Source: Algoriphagus sp. AK58 (GTDB lineage: Bacteria; Bacteroidota; Bacteroidia; Cytophagales; Cyclobacteriaceae). From it: a DNA stretch of 64,000 nucleotides. Where the stretch lies: contig NZ_QEIG01000007.1 of NCBI RefSeq assembly GCF_014324365.1, forward strand, positions 233,830 through 297,829, in the 5' to 3' direction. The notes below the pieces were generated by a model, which had not been told where the DNA came from, did not search any database, and saw only the letters and a program-made list of their open reading frames with translations. Made by a program: the position numbers and the translations under genes. Each line of letters begins with the position of its first letter. Positions within the stretch are counted from its first letter, which is position 1. Positions 35,540 through 44,542 of this stretch are shown here, one piece after another.

Positions 35540-36424
35540 ATGCTGAAAAAACTGTGTCTGCTTCTTTTTTGGATCGTGGTAGGGACTATACCCGGCAAGG
35601 CGCAATTTGTAAAGGAATATAAGGTGTCGGGAAATCCTGATCTGGATTTAGTGCACCTGCATTTCACCACTTACAAAAGCATTACCCAACTCAAAAGAGT
35701 CAAGGCTCAAGATCCTATTTATATCCATGGGCATTTGGCAAAATCAAATATTCTTCCGGATTTTAAGTATACTGTTCGGAAGAATATCCTGGATGCTTCC
35801 TTGATTCATAAGAATGTAGAATCCGATAATTTAGGAAAGAACATCACTTCCAAGTTGTTTTTTTCTGAGACCGACTTTGAACATTCCTGGGATATAGGTT
35901 TGGTCAGTAATTATTTGTATGATTTGGATTTCAATTTGGGTATGGGTTCGGCTGACTTTGATTTGTCACAAGTTCCAATCTCAAAAATGAAAGTGAAAAG
36001 CGCCAGTGCAGATGTGGTCATTCGGTATGGAACAGAAGTACCCAATCAAGTGACAATGGATACCCTTCTGGTCACTTTGAATATGGGTAAGGTAGAAGTT
36101 CAGAATGCCAATTTCACTAATTCCAAAAAGATCATTCTGGAGGTGAATTATGGAAAAATCGACCTGAATTTCAGTTCAGGTATGCCTTCCGGTTGCCAGG
36201 TTATTGCCGCAGTGGGAGGAGGGACGGTCAATTTGAAGCTTCCCCCAGATTCAAATCCAGTCAAACTGAAAATGAAAACCACCCCAATGAGTCGAATGAC
36301 ATTGCCCAATTATCTTAGGGCAATAGATAAAGAAACTTATGTGACTAAAGGCTTTAGTTCTTCAGATCCCAAACTTTTAGACTTAATAATTGATGTGGGC
36401 GTAGGTTCAATCACTGTGCAATAG
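35540..36424 (+). CDS. Exported DUF4097-like (toast-rack) protein
   Basis: Function unknown. The signal peptide ends near residue 22 (GTIPGKAQF). Residues about 130-294 show repeating short beta strands with periodic Gly/Asn/Asp (LDFNLGMGSADFDL, VTLNMGKVEVQNANF, LEVNYGKIDLNFSSG, AVGGGTVNLKLP), the pattern of right-handed repeat folds such as DUF4097/LiaF-C. Such proteins are often encoded near two-component or ABC antibiotic-stress genes, and here an ABC exporter follows after 7 nt. Role as a sensor or adaptor is inference. Confidence 0.65.
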   Translation: MLKKLCLLLFWIVVGTIPGKAQFVKEYKVSGNPDLDLVHLHFTTYKSITQLKRVKAQDPIYIHGHLAKSNILPDFKYTVRKNILDASLIHKNVESDNLGKNITSKLFFSETDFEHSWDIGLVSNYLYDLDFNLGMGSADFDLSQVPISKMKVKSASADVVIRYGTEVPNQVTMDTLLVTLNMGKVEVQNANFTNSKKIILEVNYGKIDLNFSSGMPSGCQVIAAVGGGTVNLKLPPDSNPVKLKMKTTPMSRMTLPNYLRAIDKETYVTKGFSSSDPKLLDLIIDVGVGSITVQ

Positions 36425-36431
36425 AAAAGAG

Positions 36432-37328
36432 ATGCTGAAAATAACTAAGCTCAATAAAGCTTACTCTAATCACCGTGCATTGACCGATGTGGATTTAGTG
36501 GTACCAAAAGGAGTTATTTTTGGACTCTTGGGGCCCAATGGTGCTGGAAAGACCACTCTTATTCGAATAATCAATCAAATCATTGAGCAAGACAGTGGGT
36601 CGGTAGAGATTGATGGCAAAACGCTTTCCCCGGATGACATCCGTAAGATAGGTTATCTGCCGGAAGAGCGAGGGCTGTATAAAAAGATGACGGTTTGGGA
36701 TCAGCTGATCTATTTTGCAAGACTTAAGGGACTGGAGTCATCGGAGGCCAAGCAAAAAGTCAAAAGCTGGCTGGATAAGTTGGAAATTGCAGGATGGAGA
36801 GAAAAGAAGGTCGAAGATCTTTCCAAAGGCATGGCTCAAAAAGTCCAGTTTATCTCTACAGTAATCCATGAACCGGGCTTATTGATTTTAGATGAACCTT
36901 TTTCCGGCTTTGATCCTGTCAATGCTGAGATTATAAAAAATGAAATCCTGGAATTGAAAGCCAAGGGAACCACGGTGATTCTCAGCACCCATCGAATGGA
37001 GTCGGTTGAATTACTCTGTGATCACGTGGCCATGATCAATAAATCCAGGAAAATTCTTGATGGGACAATCCGGGAAGTCAAAAATAGTTTCCGCCCCGAA
37101 GTGTTCTCGGTTGTTCTCACTCAACTCTCAGCAGATCTGCCCTATGATTGGCAGGTTCTGAAATCGGAAGATGGTCTATTTCACTTCTCTTTGTCACTGA
37201 ATGGTCGTACTCCCAATCAGGCGTTGAAAGAATTGATGGAATATGGAGAAGTCCTGGAATTTAAGGAGCAGATTCCTTCCATGGAGGAGATTTTTATTCA
37301 CCAGGTAAAAGGAACTAGCTATGAATAA
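36432..37328 (+). CDS. ABC transporter ATP-binding protein (NatA-like)
   Basis: Powers the permease encoded next to it. Walker A GPNGAGKTT at 34-42, signature LSKGM near 132-136 (the NatA-type variant of LSGGQ), Walker B LLILDEP near 152-158, and a switch His in LSTHRMESVE. A C-terminal extension (about 220-298) is normal for the family. 298 aa. Overlaps the permease gene by 8 nt. The substrate is unknown; NatAB of Bacillus exports sodium, but relatives export drugs or antimicrobial peptides. Confidence 0.92.
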   Translation: MLKITKLNKAYSNHRALTDVDLVVPKGVIFGLLGPNGAGKTTLIRIINQIIEQDSGSVEIDGKTLSPDDIRKIGYLPEERGLYKKMTVWDQLIYFARLKGLESSEAKQKVKSWLDKLEIAGWREKKVEDLSKGMAQKVQFISTVIHEPGLLILDEPFSGFDPVNAEIIKNEILELKAKGTTVILSTHRMESVELLCDHVAMINKSRKILDGTIREVKNSFRPEVFSVVLTQLSADLPYDWQVLKSEDGLFHFSLSLNGRTPNQALKELMEYGEVLEFKEQIPSMEEIFIHQVKGTSYE

Positions 37329-38631
37329 GATTTTCTTGGTCATTCAGAGGGAATATTTGGCTAGGGTCAAAAAGAAATCATTTTTGATAGCTACTCTGCT
37401 TACTCCCCTCATTTTCCCTGCAATCATGGGGGTATTTGTTTGGATAGCAGTTTCGGAAAAGGAAAATCAATCCTTACGCATCATCGAAGTGATCGATGAG
37501 ACGGATTTGTTTTTCATGGAAAGTTCCGAGCAATATGCCTTTACCTCCTCAGTAAATGATCCTGAAGAAGCCAAGAAAATGGTTCAGCAGGGAGAGCGAT
37601 ATGGTTTTTTGTATATTCCGAAAATTAATCTTACCAATCCAAAAGGTATCCAATATTACGGGATCGAGAATCCGAGCATGAGTCTGATGGGCTACTTGGA
37701 GTCTTCACTCAAGCGGAAAATTGAAGATCAACGGCTCTACGAAAAAGGTATCGATCCTTCCATATTAAAAGAAATCAGGACTCAGGTTTCCATTCAGTCA
37801 GTTACCTTGGGAGAGTCCGGAGAAGAAAAGATCAATGATGCCACCGTCAACTATGCCATAGGATTTTTAGCGGGGATTTTGATTTATATCTTCATTTTTG
37901 TCTACGGCAATCAGATTATGCAAGGTGTAATTGAAGAGAAATCCAGCCGGATTGTCGAGATTTTGGTGTCTTCACTGAAGCCTTTTCAGTTGATGATGGG
38001 CAAAATCGTGGGAATAGGCGCGGTGGGATTGACCCAGTTTCTGATTTGGGTGGTTTTGATCGGAACGCTGACTACTCTCGTGACGGGAGTCTTAGGCATG
38101 CAGATGCCTCAGCAGCAGGCGATGGAACTGGCCAGTCCGGAGATGGCACAAGCCACACCTGACAGCAGTGAACTCGCAGATATTCTGATGGTCATCCAGG
38201 GGATTGATTTTGTGGCAATCGTGGTAAGTTTTATCATTTATTTTCTGGGAGGTTACCTTTTGTATGGGGCCTTGTTTGCGGCCGTGGGTTCTGCTGTCGA
38301 TGCGCCTTCGGATGCGCAGCAGTTTATGTTTCCCATTACCATTCCGCTGATTGTGGCCTACATGGGCTTGTTTGTTTTTGTACTTCAAGAACCTAATTCC
38401 ACTACTTCTTTTTGGCTTTCCGTGATTCCATTGACATCTCCCATTGCGATGATGGGACGTATCAGTTATGGAGTTCCATTTTGGGAATTGACCTTGTCCA
38501 TAGGTTTATTGATTCTTGGATTTCTGTTTACCACTTGGTTGGCAGGAAAAATTTACAGAATCGGAATTTTGATGCATGGCACCAAACCAACCTATAAAAT
38601 CCTTTGGAAATGGATCAGGTCCAGCCAATGA
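37321..38631 (+). CDS. ABC-2 type permease (NatB-like)
   Basis: The membrane half of the exporter. One N-terminal transmembrane helix (about 22-43, LIATLLTPLIFPAIMGVFV) is followed by a large extracytoplasmic domain of about 130 residues. A cluster of five further helices lies in the C-terminal half (first at about 180-197, FLAGILIYIFIFVYG). GVIEEKSSRIVEILVSSLKP near 200-219 is the typical ABC-2 coupling segment. 436 aa. Paired with the ATP-binding protein by an 8-nt overlap. Confidence 0.88.
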   Translation: MNKIFLVIQREYLARVKKKSFLIATLLTPLIFPAIMGVFVWIAVSEKENQSLRIIEVIDETDLFFMESSEQYAFTSSVNDPEEAKKMVQQGERYGFLYIPKINLTNPKGIQYYGIENPSMSLMGYLESSLKRKIEDQRLYEKGIDPSILKEIRTQVSIQSVTLGESGEEKINDATVNYAIGFLAGILIYIFIFVYGNQIMQGVIEEKSSRIVEILVSSLKPFQLMMGKIVGIGAVGLTQFLIWVVLIGTLTTLVTGVLGMQMPQQQAMELASPEMAQATPDSSELADILMVIQGIDFVAIVVSFIIYFLGGYLLYGALFAAVGSAVDAPSDAQQFMFPITIPLIVAYMGLFVFVLQEPNSTTSFWLSVIPLTSPIAMMGRISYGVPFWELTLSIGLLILGFLFTTWLAGKIYRIGILMHGTKPTYKILWKWIRSSQ

Positions 38632-38807
38632 TTGGATAGAAGAATTTGGATTTAAAAAGTAGATTTTTCAGCGACATTTTTTTTCCAAAGCTATTTGGTC
38701 TAATTTTCTTAGGTCTGAATAAATGTATCGCTCTTCAAAACATCTATTCGGTATACTAAATCTTATTAGTCTGGAGTTACTTACTCAGTAAGCACACCCC
38801 TTCGCGG

Positions 38808-40043
38808 ATGAAAAATAGGTTTCAGGATCTGACCTCGATCGACTTTTATCAAAACAAAAAACAGGTCAAATGGCTGGTTTTTTTGGTGTCCATTCTGATT
38901 GGTTCGGGGTCGATTTGGTACACCAATCTATTGGTGGATGAACTAAGAGAGAGGGAAAGGCGACAGATTCATCTTTTGTCCTCAGCCCTGGAGTACGCTG
39001 CTACTACCTCTGAAAATCTCACGTTTATCAATCAGGAAATTATCCAGCAAAATTATTCCATCCCCATCATCATGGTGGATGCATCCGGAGAGCCGATTGA
39101 ATTTCGAAATATCAAGTTTAAAAAGAATGCCAATCAGGCGGATTCTGCTAAAACTCTGGATCGGGAACTGCTCGAGATGCAGGAGGAATATGAGCCGATT
39201 TACCTTCAGGAAGCCGATATCCGGGTTTTTTATCGCAATTCTGAGCTACTCACCAATCTTCGCTATTATCCCTATATCCAGCTTGCTGTGATTTTGCTTT
39301 TTGGAGCATTGGCCTATGCACTTTTCAATCAAAGTAAAATTGCCGAGCAAAACCGCGTTTGGGCTGGGTTGACCAAAGAGACAGCCCATCAACTCGGGAC
39401 GCCAATCGCTTCCCTGATGGCCTGGATTGATTACTTGAGAAATTCTCCCGTGTGGGAAGAAAACAAGGAAATCATCCAGGAAATGGATAAGGATGTGGTC
39501 AAGCTCCGAATGGTGACCGAGCGTTTTAGCAGTATCGGGAGTAAACCAGTCATTCAGCCTGAAAATCTGTACCAAGTCATCGAAGAAACCATCACCTACT
39601 TGCGACCGAGAATTTCAACCAAGGTGGATATGTTTATCAATTCAGATTCCAAGGATTTGGATGCCATGATGAACAAGCCGCTCTTTGAATGGGTAGTGGA
39701 AAATATCTGCAAAAATGCAGTCGATGCCATGAAGGGGAAAGGCACGATTACCATCGACATCCTTCAGGACAGCGATAAATATGTGATAGTGGATATCACC
39801 GATACTGGGAAAGGAATCGAGAAAAAGAACTTTCGGAAAGTTTTCAACCCTGGTTTTTCTACCCGTCAGCGAGGTTGGGGCTTGGGCTTGACCTTGGCCA
39901 AACGCATCGTAGAAGGCTACCATGGAGGGAAGATTTTTGTCAAAAACTCTGAAGTCGGCAAAGGCACGACGTTCCGGATTATGCTATTGGGCAATCTCGA
40001 GGATGCTTCGCAGTTTATTACCGAGGGGATTTTGGAATACTGA
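38808..40043 (+). CDS. Membrane sensor histidine kinase
   Basis: Two transmembrane helices (about 22-44 and 154-174) enclose a periplasmic sensor domain of about 110 residues. The phosphoacceptor is H194 in TAHQLGTPIASL. The ATPase domain has ENICKNAVDAM (N box), DTGKGIEKKNF (G1) and GWGLGLTLAKRIVEGYHGG (G2). 411 aa. No response regulator is adjacent; the partner is unknown. It lies 176 nt after the ABC permease and may monitor envelope state, but that link is only positional. Confidence 0.9.
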   Translation: MKNRFQDLTSIDFYQNKKQVKWLVFLVSILIGSGSIWYTNLLVDELRERERRQIHLLSSALEYAATTSENLTFINQEIIQQNYSIPIIMVDASGEPIEFRNIKFKKNANQADSAKTLDRELLEMQEEYEPIYLQEADIRVFYRNSELLTNLRYYPYIQLAVILLFGALAYALFNQSKIAEQNRVWAGLTKETAHQLGTPIASLMAWIDYLRNSPVWEENKEIIQEMDKDVVKLRMVTERFSSIGSKPVIQPENLYQVIEETITYLRPRISTKVDMFINSDSKDLDAMMNKPLFEWVVENICKNAVDAMKGKGTITIDILQDSDKYVIVDITDTGKGIEKKNFRKVFNPGFSTRQRGWGLGLTLAKRIVEGYHGGKIFVKNSEVGKGTTFRIMLLGNLEDASQFITEGILEY

Positions 40044-40064
40044 AGGAGAACGAAGTCTGCAAGA

Positions 40065-40154
40065 AACTTCGTCATTCGAAATTCTTCTTTCGATGTTCGA
40101 TATTTTTTTCATTCAATTTTGAATATCGAAGGCCGAACATCGAATAGCGAAGTT
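40065..40154. repeat. Imperfect inverted repeat built from TTCGA units
   Basis: The histidine kinase-prfC gap holds nested complementary segments: AACTTCG (40065-40071) with CGAAGTT (40148-40154), and TTCGATGTTCG (40089-40099) with CGAACATCGAA (40134-40144), plus ATATT/AATAT nearer the centre. TTCGA/TCGAA words recur throughout. The sequence could form a cruciform or RNA hairpin. No T-run directly follows. Confidence 0.65.
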
Positions 40155-40193
40155 GTGAATGGGAGAATTAAAATTCCATTCGTTCATTTTTCT

Positions 40194-40201
40194 TACCTTT
40201 G
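40194..40201 (+). promoter_or_regulatory. -7 element (TACCTTTG) upstream of prfC
   Basis: Exact TAnnTTTG match 20 nt before the prfC ATG, immediately after the inverted repeat. The -33 element is not clear. Confidence 0.45.
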
Positions 40202-40221
40202 CCCCCTGAATTTTACTACCC

Positions 40222-41802
40222 ATGAGTTTGACCGAGGAAATCAAAAAGCGGAGAACGTTTGCCATTATTGCCCACCCGGATGCGGGAAAGACCACTTTGA
40301 CAGAAAAGTTGCTCCTTTTTGGTGGCGCAATTCAGACAGCTGGAGCGGTCAAGTCCAACAAAATTGACACAGCTACCAAATCCGATTGGATGGAAATCGA
40401 AAAGCAACGGGGTATTTCCGTGGCAACTTCGGTCATGGGTTTTGAATACAAGGATGTCAAAATCAACCTACTCGATACCCCGGGTCACCAGGACTTTGCT
40501 GAAGATACCTACCGTACCTTGACTGCTGTGGATTCCGTTATCATGGTCATCGACTGCGTGAAAGGGGTCGAGATCCAGACCGAAAAGCTCATGGAGGTCT
40601 GCCGCATGCGCAATACTCCTGTGATTTGCTTTATCAACAAACTTGATCGGGAAGGTCGTGATCCATACGATTTGCTTGACGAAGTAGAGGAAAAATTGAA
40701 TATCAAAGTTCGTCCGCTTTCCTGGCCAATCGGGATGGGAAAAGGCTTTAAAGGGGTGTATAATCTATATGAGAAAAAGCTTAATCTCTTTACTCCTTCC
40801 CAGCGTAAGCTCAGCGACGACCGCCAGGTATTCGAAAACTTGGATGATCCGCAGTTGGATGCCTTAATCGGACCCGGAAATGCTACTCAACTCAGGGAAG
40901 ACGTGGATCTGATCGAAGGGGTCTATCCGGATTTTGATGTAAAGGATTATTTGGAAGGGAAAATCGCTCCTGTGTTTTTCGGTTCGGCGGTAAATAATTT
41001 CGGGGTGAATGAAATGCTGGACACGTTTATTAAGATTGCCCCCTCGCCAAAAAGCAGAGAAACCGATGTCCGTGAGGTGAAGCCTGATGAGCCTAAATTT
41101 TCCGGCTTTGTCTTTAAGATCCACGCCAACATGGATCCCAATCACCGAAACCGCATCGCCTTCTTACGAATCTGCTCGGGGAAATTTGAGCGGAACAAGC
41201 CTTACAACCATGTCCGTGGACCCAAGCCGCTTCGTTTTTCCAACGTGACCCAGTTTATGGCCCAAGACAAGGAAATCATCGATGAGGCATTTCCGGGTGA
41301 TATTGTCGGACTTTACGATACCGGAAACCTGAAAATCGGTGACACCTTGACTGAAGGGGAAAACATGGTGTTCACCGGGATTCCGAGCTTTTCTCCGGAG
41401 ATCTTCCGCGAAGTGGTCAATAAGGATGCAATGAAGACCAAGCAATTGGAAAAAGGGCTGAAGCAATTGATGGAAGAAGGCGTGGCGCAGCTTTTTACGT
41501 TCGAAATGGGACAGCGGAAAGTTGTCGGCACGGTTGGTCAACTTCAGTTTGAAGTAATTCAGTTCCGATTGAAAAACGAATACAATGCCACCGTGGAGTT
41601 TCATCCGATGAACCTCTACAAGGCCTGCTGGATCAGCTGCAAGGACAAAAAGCAATTGGATGAATTTGTGCGTTCAAAGAACCGCTACATCGCTCGGGAC
41701 AAAGATGACAAGCTGGTCTTTATGGCCGAGTCCAAATCTTGGCTACAAATGGTGCAGGACAACTACCCTGAGATCGAATTCCATTTTACTTCGGAGTTTT
41801 AG
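40222..41802 (+). CDS. prfC: Peptide chain release factor 3
   Basis: A GTPase that recycles RF1/RF2 after peptide release. G1 [10 protein letters not shown] at 17-26, effector region [22 protein letters not shown] (G3) near 89-96, and [10 protein letters not shown] (G4, with the RF3-type DREG) near 138-147. EF-G-like domains II and III follow. 526 aa is the normal length. Single gene; followed by two terminator hairpins (41810-41842 and 41928-41974). Confidence 0.95.
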   Translation: MSLTEEIKKRRTFAIIAHPDAGKTTLTEKLLLFGGAIQTAGAVKSNKIDTATKSDWMEIEKQRGISVATSVMGFEYKDVKINLLDTPGHQDFAEDTYRTLTAVDSVIMVIDCVKGVEIQTEKLMEVCRMRNTPVICFINKLDREGRDPYDLLDEVEEKLNIKVRPLSWPIGMGKGFKGVYNLYEKKLNLFTPSQRKLSDDRQVFENLDDPQLDALIGPGNATQLREDVDLIEGVYPDFDVKDYLEGKIAPVFFGSAVNNFGVNEMLDTFIKIAPSPKSRETDVREVKPDEPKFSGFVFKIHANMDPNHRNRIAFLRICSGKFERNKPYNHVRGPKPLRFSNVTQFMAQDKEIIDEAFPGDIVGLYDTGNLKIGDTLTEGENMVFTGIPSFSPEIFREVVNKDAMKTKQLEKGLKQLMEEGVAQLFTFEMGQRKVVGTVGQLQFEVIQFRLKNEYNATVEFHPMNLYKACWISCKDKKQLDEFVRSKNRYIARDKDDKLVFMAESKSWLQMVQDNYPEIEFHFTSEF

Positions 41803-41809
41803 TGTTCTC

Positions 41810-41842
41810 AACCCTCCAAAGGTTCTGAACCCTTGGAGGGTT
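41810..41842 (+). terminator. Terminator after prfC
   Basis: A 12-bp stem with one bulged A (AACCCTCCAA-GG / CCTTGGAGGGTT) followed by TATTTTTC, 8 nt after the prfC stop. Confidence 0.8.
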
Positions 41843-41927
41843 TATTTTTCTCGTTAGTCCTGCTTCTTCTCCGATTCCTATCGGAGCTGGAATTTTTTAA
41901 TCATTGGTTTACAGTAAGTTAAATGTC

Positions 41928-41974
41928 AAAAACTGGAAAAATATGGAATCCAATTCCATATTTTTCCAGTTTTT
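41928..41974. terminator. Very long perfect hairpin, 22-bp stem
   Basis: A perfect 22-bp inverted repeat (arms 41928-41949 and 41953-41974, each running between AAAAACTGG... and ...CCAGTTTTT) with a 3-nt CCA loop. It lies 49 nt beyond the stop of the minus-strand MG2/plug gene and has T-runs in both directions, so it can serve as bidirectional terminator for this convergent pair. The stem is longer than needed for termination. Confidence 0.8.
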
Positions 41975-42022
41975 AGCTCACAGCGATCTGTCTGAACTTG
42001 GACTGATACCGCCTGATTCAGT

Positions 42023-44542
42023 TTACTTTTTTACCTGATAGAGAAATTGGGAACTTCCCGCTTTCCCCTCCTGACTTATTCCTTCGACTTCTGCCTTGAC
42101 CGTAGTTTCCAAGTCTGAATTGTAAAAAATAACAGTCGCCTTGCCGAGTGAGTCGGTTTGGATCATGGGTGCCCAATGGAGCGTCACTCTTCGATCTGGT
42201 TTGGGTGATGGAGGATCTTCTGGGAGATAGCGAGGAGAGTAGAATTCCCGCTCAATCTGATACCCTCTCAGTCCGACAGGATTGGGCTTTCGTGAAGGCT
42301 GAGTATTTAGTTTGTCTGAGGAGTTTCCTTTTTTGGTATAAAAAGCAATTGCTCCATTGGCTCCCCTAGCTCCGAAAATGGCGGTATCGGCACCTTTCCA
42401 TACCGAATACCGCTCAATCTCCTGCACGGGAATGGTATGTAAAAACTCCGGCTGTATAGGTATGTCATCCACCAAGATTAATGGGGCGGATGAACTGTTG
42501 ATCGAGCTAATACCCTGAATGAATACGTCATCACCGATCACTAACACCCCTGCCACCCGGCCTTTGATCAGATCCAGCGGGTGAAATAGATTTTCCAAAG
42601 CGGGATTTCCGGCTACCTGCATGTTGACTGTACCGCTGCCATAGATTCGTGGGCCTAAGTTCGGTTCCTCTATTTTTCTGCCCCGAATTTCCACTCCATC
42701 CAGGACAAGTGCTGTCGTGTCGAGATCGAAGGCCCGGTTGATATTTTTTCTAAGTGTGGATTCGGAAATGAATTTTTGCTCAGAAGCTGTATTTCCAAGC
42801 CATCGATTTGGGTTCCAAGCCGCAGAAGAAGGCCTTTTAGCGTCATTTTCCAACAGGATCTCTAAGTCCGTTCGGTTGTTTTTCGATTTTCCCTCCAGTA
42901 TTACTCCTGTGGAGTCAAAAAAGATAAGATCCCGCAACTCAAACTTTCCATTTGTGTCAGTAACCGTTTTTTCCGAGGAAATTACCGGATAGAGAGACAG
43001 AAAGGAAATCGTTCCTCCTGCCTCTGCTTGGCCTGTTTTTGTATTTTTAAGGGTTCCATGAATGGTAATTCCCTGCTCTTTCGGGAATTTTGCCTCTGGA
43101 AGAGTCCCCGTCAAGGCCTCCTTTATGGTGTATTTTCGCCAGCCTTGCGTGAGCATCAAATAATCCAAGGCTTCTTCCCGATCGGAGTTTTTGGTATTGA
43201 AATAATAGCCGGGTTCTTCGATGTGTCCCTTGAGATCGGAAGTAAGTAAGAGGTGAGTGAGGATGGAGGTTCCATGTTCAGATTTTTCCAACTGTTCCGC
43301 ATCCACCACACTGAGTGAAAGATTGGCGATGGCGGGTTTGCCCTCCTTGGTTTTTGCCTCGATGTCCAGTCGTACCCGTTCTCGGGGCTGATAGGTAGCC
43401 TTGTCAGTGGTGATTTTGATCTGTAAATGATCTTGGTGATCGATAAAAATAAGCCGCTCCGCCAGAGGAACCCCATTTTCATCTAAGGCAGCTAACTGGG
43501 CGATTCCGGTTGGGAATTCCTTTTTCGGGATTCGGACAAAAGCGACTTGATTGGAAAGATCCACTTGTCCCGTAGCACAAACCAGCCCGCGGCTTTGAGC
43601 CACCAGAAAAACGGATTTTCCGGGAGACTTTCCCGTAGTCAAAAACTTGATGACCACTTCATCAGATTTTGGGGAAATGGTCACAGCCATGATCAGTCCT
43701 GATTCTAGTGGTGCCGGCAAAGGGAAGGTTTGATCATCCCCTTCGATTTGGACAGTGTAGGTTTTTCCCTTTTCAGGCAATAAGGCGAATACACCCATAC
43801 CTAAATCATTGCTTTCGAATGATCCAATTTCCCGAGTTCCTTCAAAGATTTTTCCTTTGACTTTCTTGCCCAAGCCATTTGAATCCAAGGCTTTGAAGGC
43901 GACTTTGCTTAGGATTCCCTGTACCAGATTTCCCCCTTCCGGGAAAAATTGGAGATCAAGTTCGGGGACTGTTTGAGCGTGTGGACGGGGAGAAGAAAAT
44001 TCGGAAAGAACGTTGATGGGGCGCTGAAAGAAATATTCCTCGCCAAAGTTTTTCATCCATTGGGTATAAGCTCTCAGGAGGTAAGTGCCCGATTGCAAGG
44101 AATCAGGTAGAGGAAGTTGGCCGCTGCCAAAGCCATCCGGCGAATAGATGATTTCCTTTTGGATGAGTTGATTTTGAGCATCGATCAATTCGACATAGAT
44201 TGTGCTGCTAAGCGTAGAGGGAAGGTGAAAAGGTCCTTGGGTCAGGTAAGCTTTGAACCAAATCGTTTCGCCCGAAGTATAGGTCTCCCGGTCTTGATGG
44301 AGATAGATTTTTTCCTCAGGCAGCTCGGCAAGGTATCGTTGGAAGGAAGCAATAATCCTGGGTAAGGGGTCACTGATGAAGGTGAATGAAAAAAGGAAAA
44401 CGGCTAAAACTCCTGAAAAAAGGATTGAGAAGTATTTTCTGACTTTAAATTGAGGCAAAATGTAGCTTGGGTTTATTCTGTTAGGTTGGAGGCTTTGTTT
44501 TTCTCCGAACGGAAAATTAAACTTAAAGGTGTGATCGCTCAA
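42023..44542 (-). CDS. Envelope protein with MG2 and TonB-plug domains, no barrel
   Basis: A large exported protein of unknown role. After a hydrophobic segment (about residues 37-56) comes an alpha-2-macroglobulin MG2-type domain (EEKIYLHQDRETYTSGETIWFKAY, shortened here to EKIYLHQDRETYTSGE near 77-92). A carboxypeptidase-like beta-sandwich lies near 490-560, and a TonB receptor plug near 640-735 (PLDLIKGRVAGVLV, ISSINSSSAPLILVDD, GARGANGAIAFYTKKG). It ends in a short sandwich domain (TLHWAPMIQTDSLGKATV). No 22-strand barrel follows. No ATG begins the frame: the choices are TTG 44542 (overlapping the upstream stop by 4 nt) or TTG 44458, which would place the signal peptide at the N-terminus (811 aa). 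Confidence 0.8.
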   Translation of the reverse strand: MSDHTFKFNFPFGEKQSLQPNRINPSYILPQFKVRKYFSILFSGVLAVFLFSFTFISDPLPRIIASFQRYLAELPEEKIYLHQDRETYTSGETIWFKAYLTQGPFHLPSTLSSTIYVELIDAQNQLIQKEIIYSPDGFGSGQLPLPDSLQSGTYLLRAYTQWMKNFGEEYFFQRPINVLSEFSSPRPHAQTVPELDLQFFPEGGNLVQGILSKVAFKALDSNGLGKKVKGKIFEGTREIGSFESNDLGMGVFALLPEKGKTYTVQIEGDDQTFPLPAPLESGLIMAVTISPKSDEVVIKFLTTGKSPGKSVFLVAQSRGLVCATGQVDLSNQVAFVRIPKKEFPTGIAQLAALDENGVPLAERLIFIDHQDHLQIKITTDKATYQPRERVRLDIEAKTKEGKPAIANLSLSVVDAEQLEKSEHGTSILTHLLLTSDLKGHIEEPGYYFNTKNSDREEALDYLMLTQGWRKYTIKEALTGTLPEAKFPKEQGITIHGTLKNTKTGQAEAGGTISFLSLYPVISSEKTVTDTNGKFELRDLIFFDSTGVILEGKSKNNRTDLEILLENDAKRPSSAAWNPNRWLGNTASEQKFISESTLRKNINRAFDLDTTALVLDGVEIRGRKIEEPNLGPRIYGSGTVNMQVAGNPALENLFHPLDLIKGRVAGVLVIGDDVFIQGISSINSSSAPLILVDDIPIQPEFLHTIPVQEIERYSVWKGADTAIFGARGANGAIAFYTKKGNSSDKLNTQPSRKPNPVGLRGYQIEREFYSPRYLPEDPPSPKPDRRVTLHWAPMIQTDSLGKATVIFYNSDLETTVKAEVEGISQEGKAGSSQFLYQVKK

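Noticed and set aside
41810..41842. Repeat of 'accctccaa' as a possible insertion-site duplication
   Set aside because: It pairs as the stem of an ordinary rho-independent terminator after prfC.
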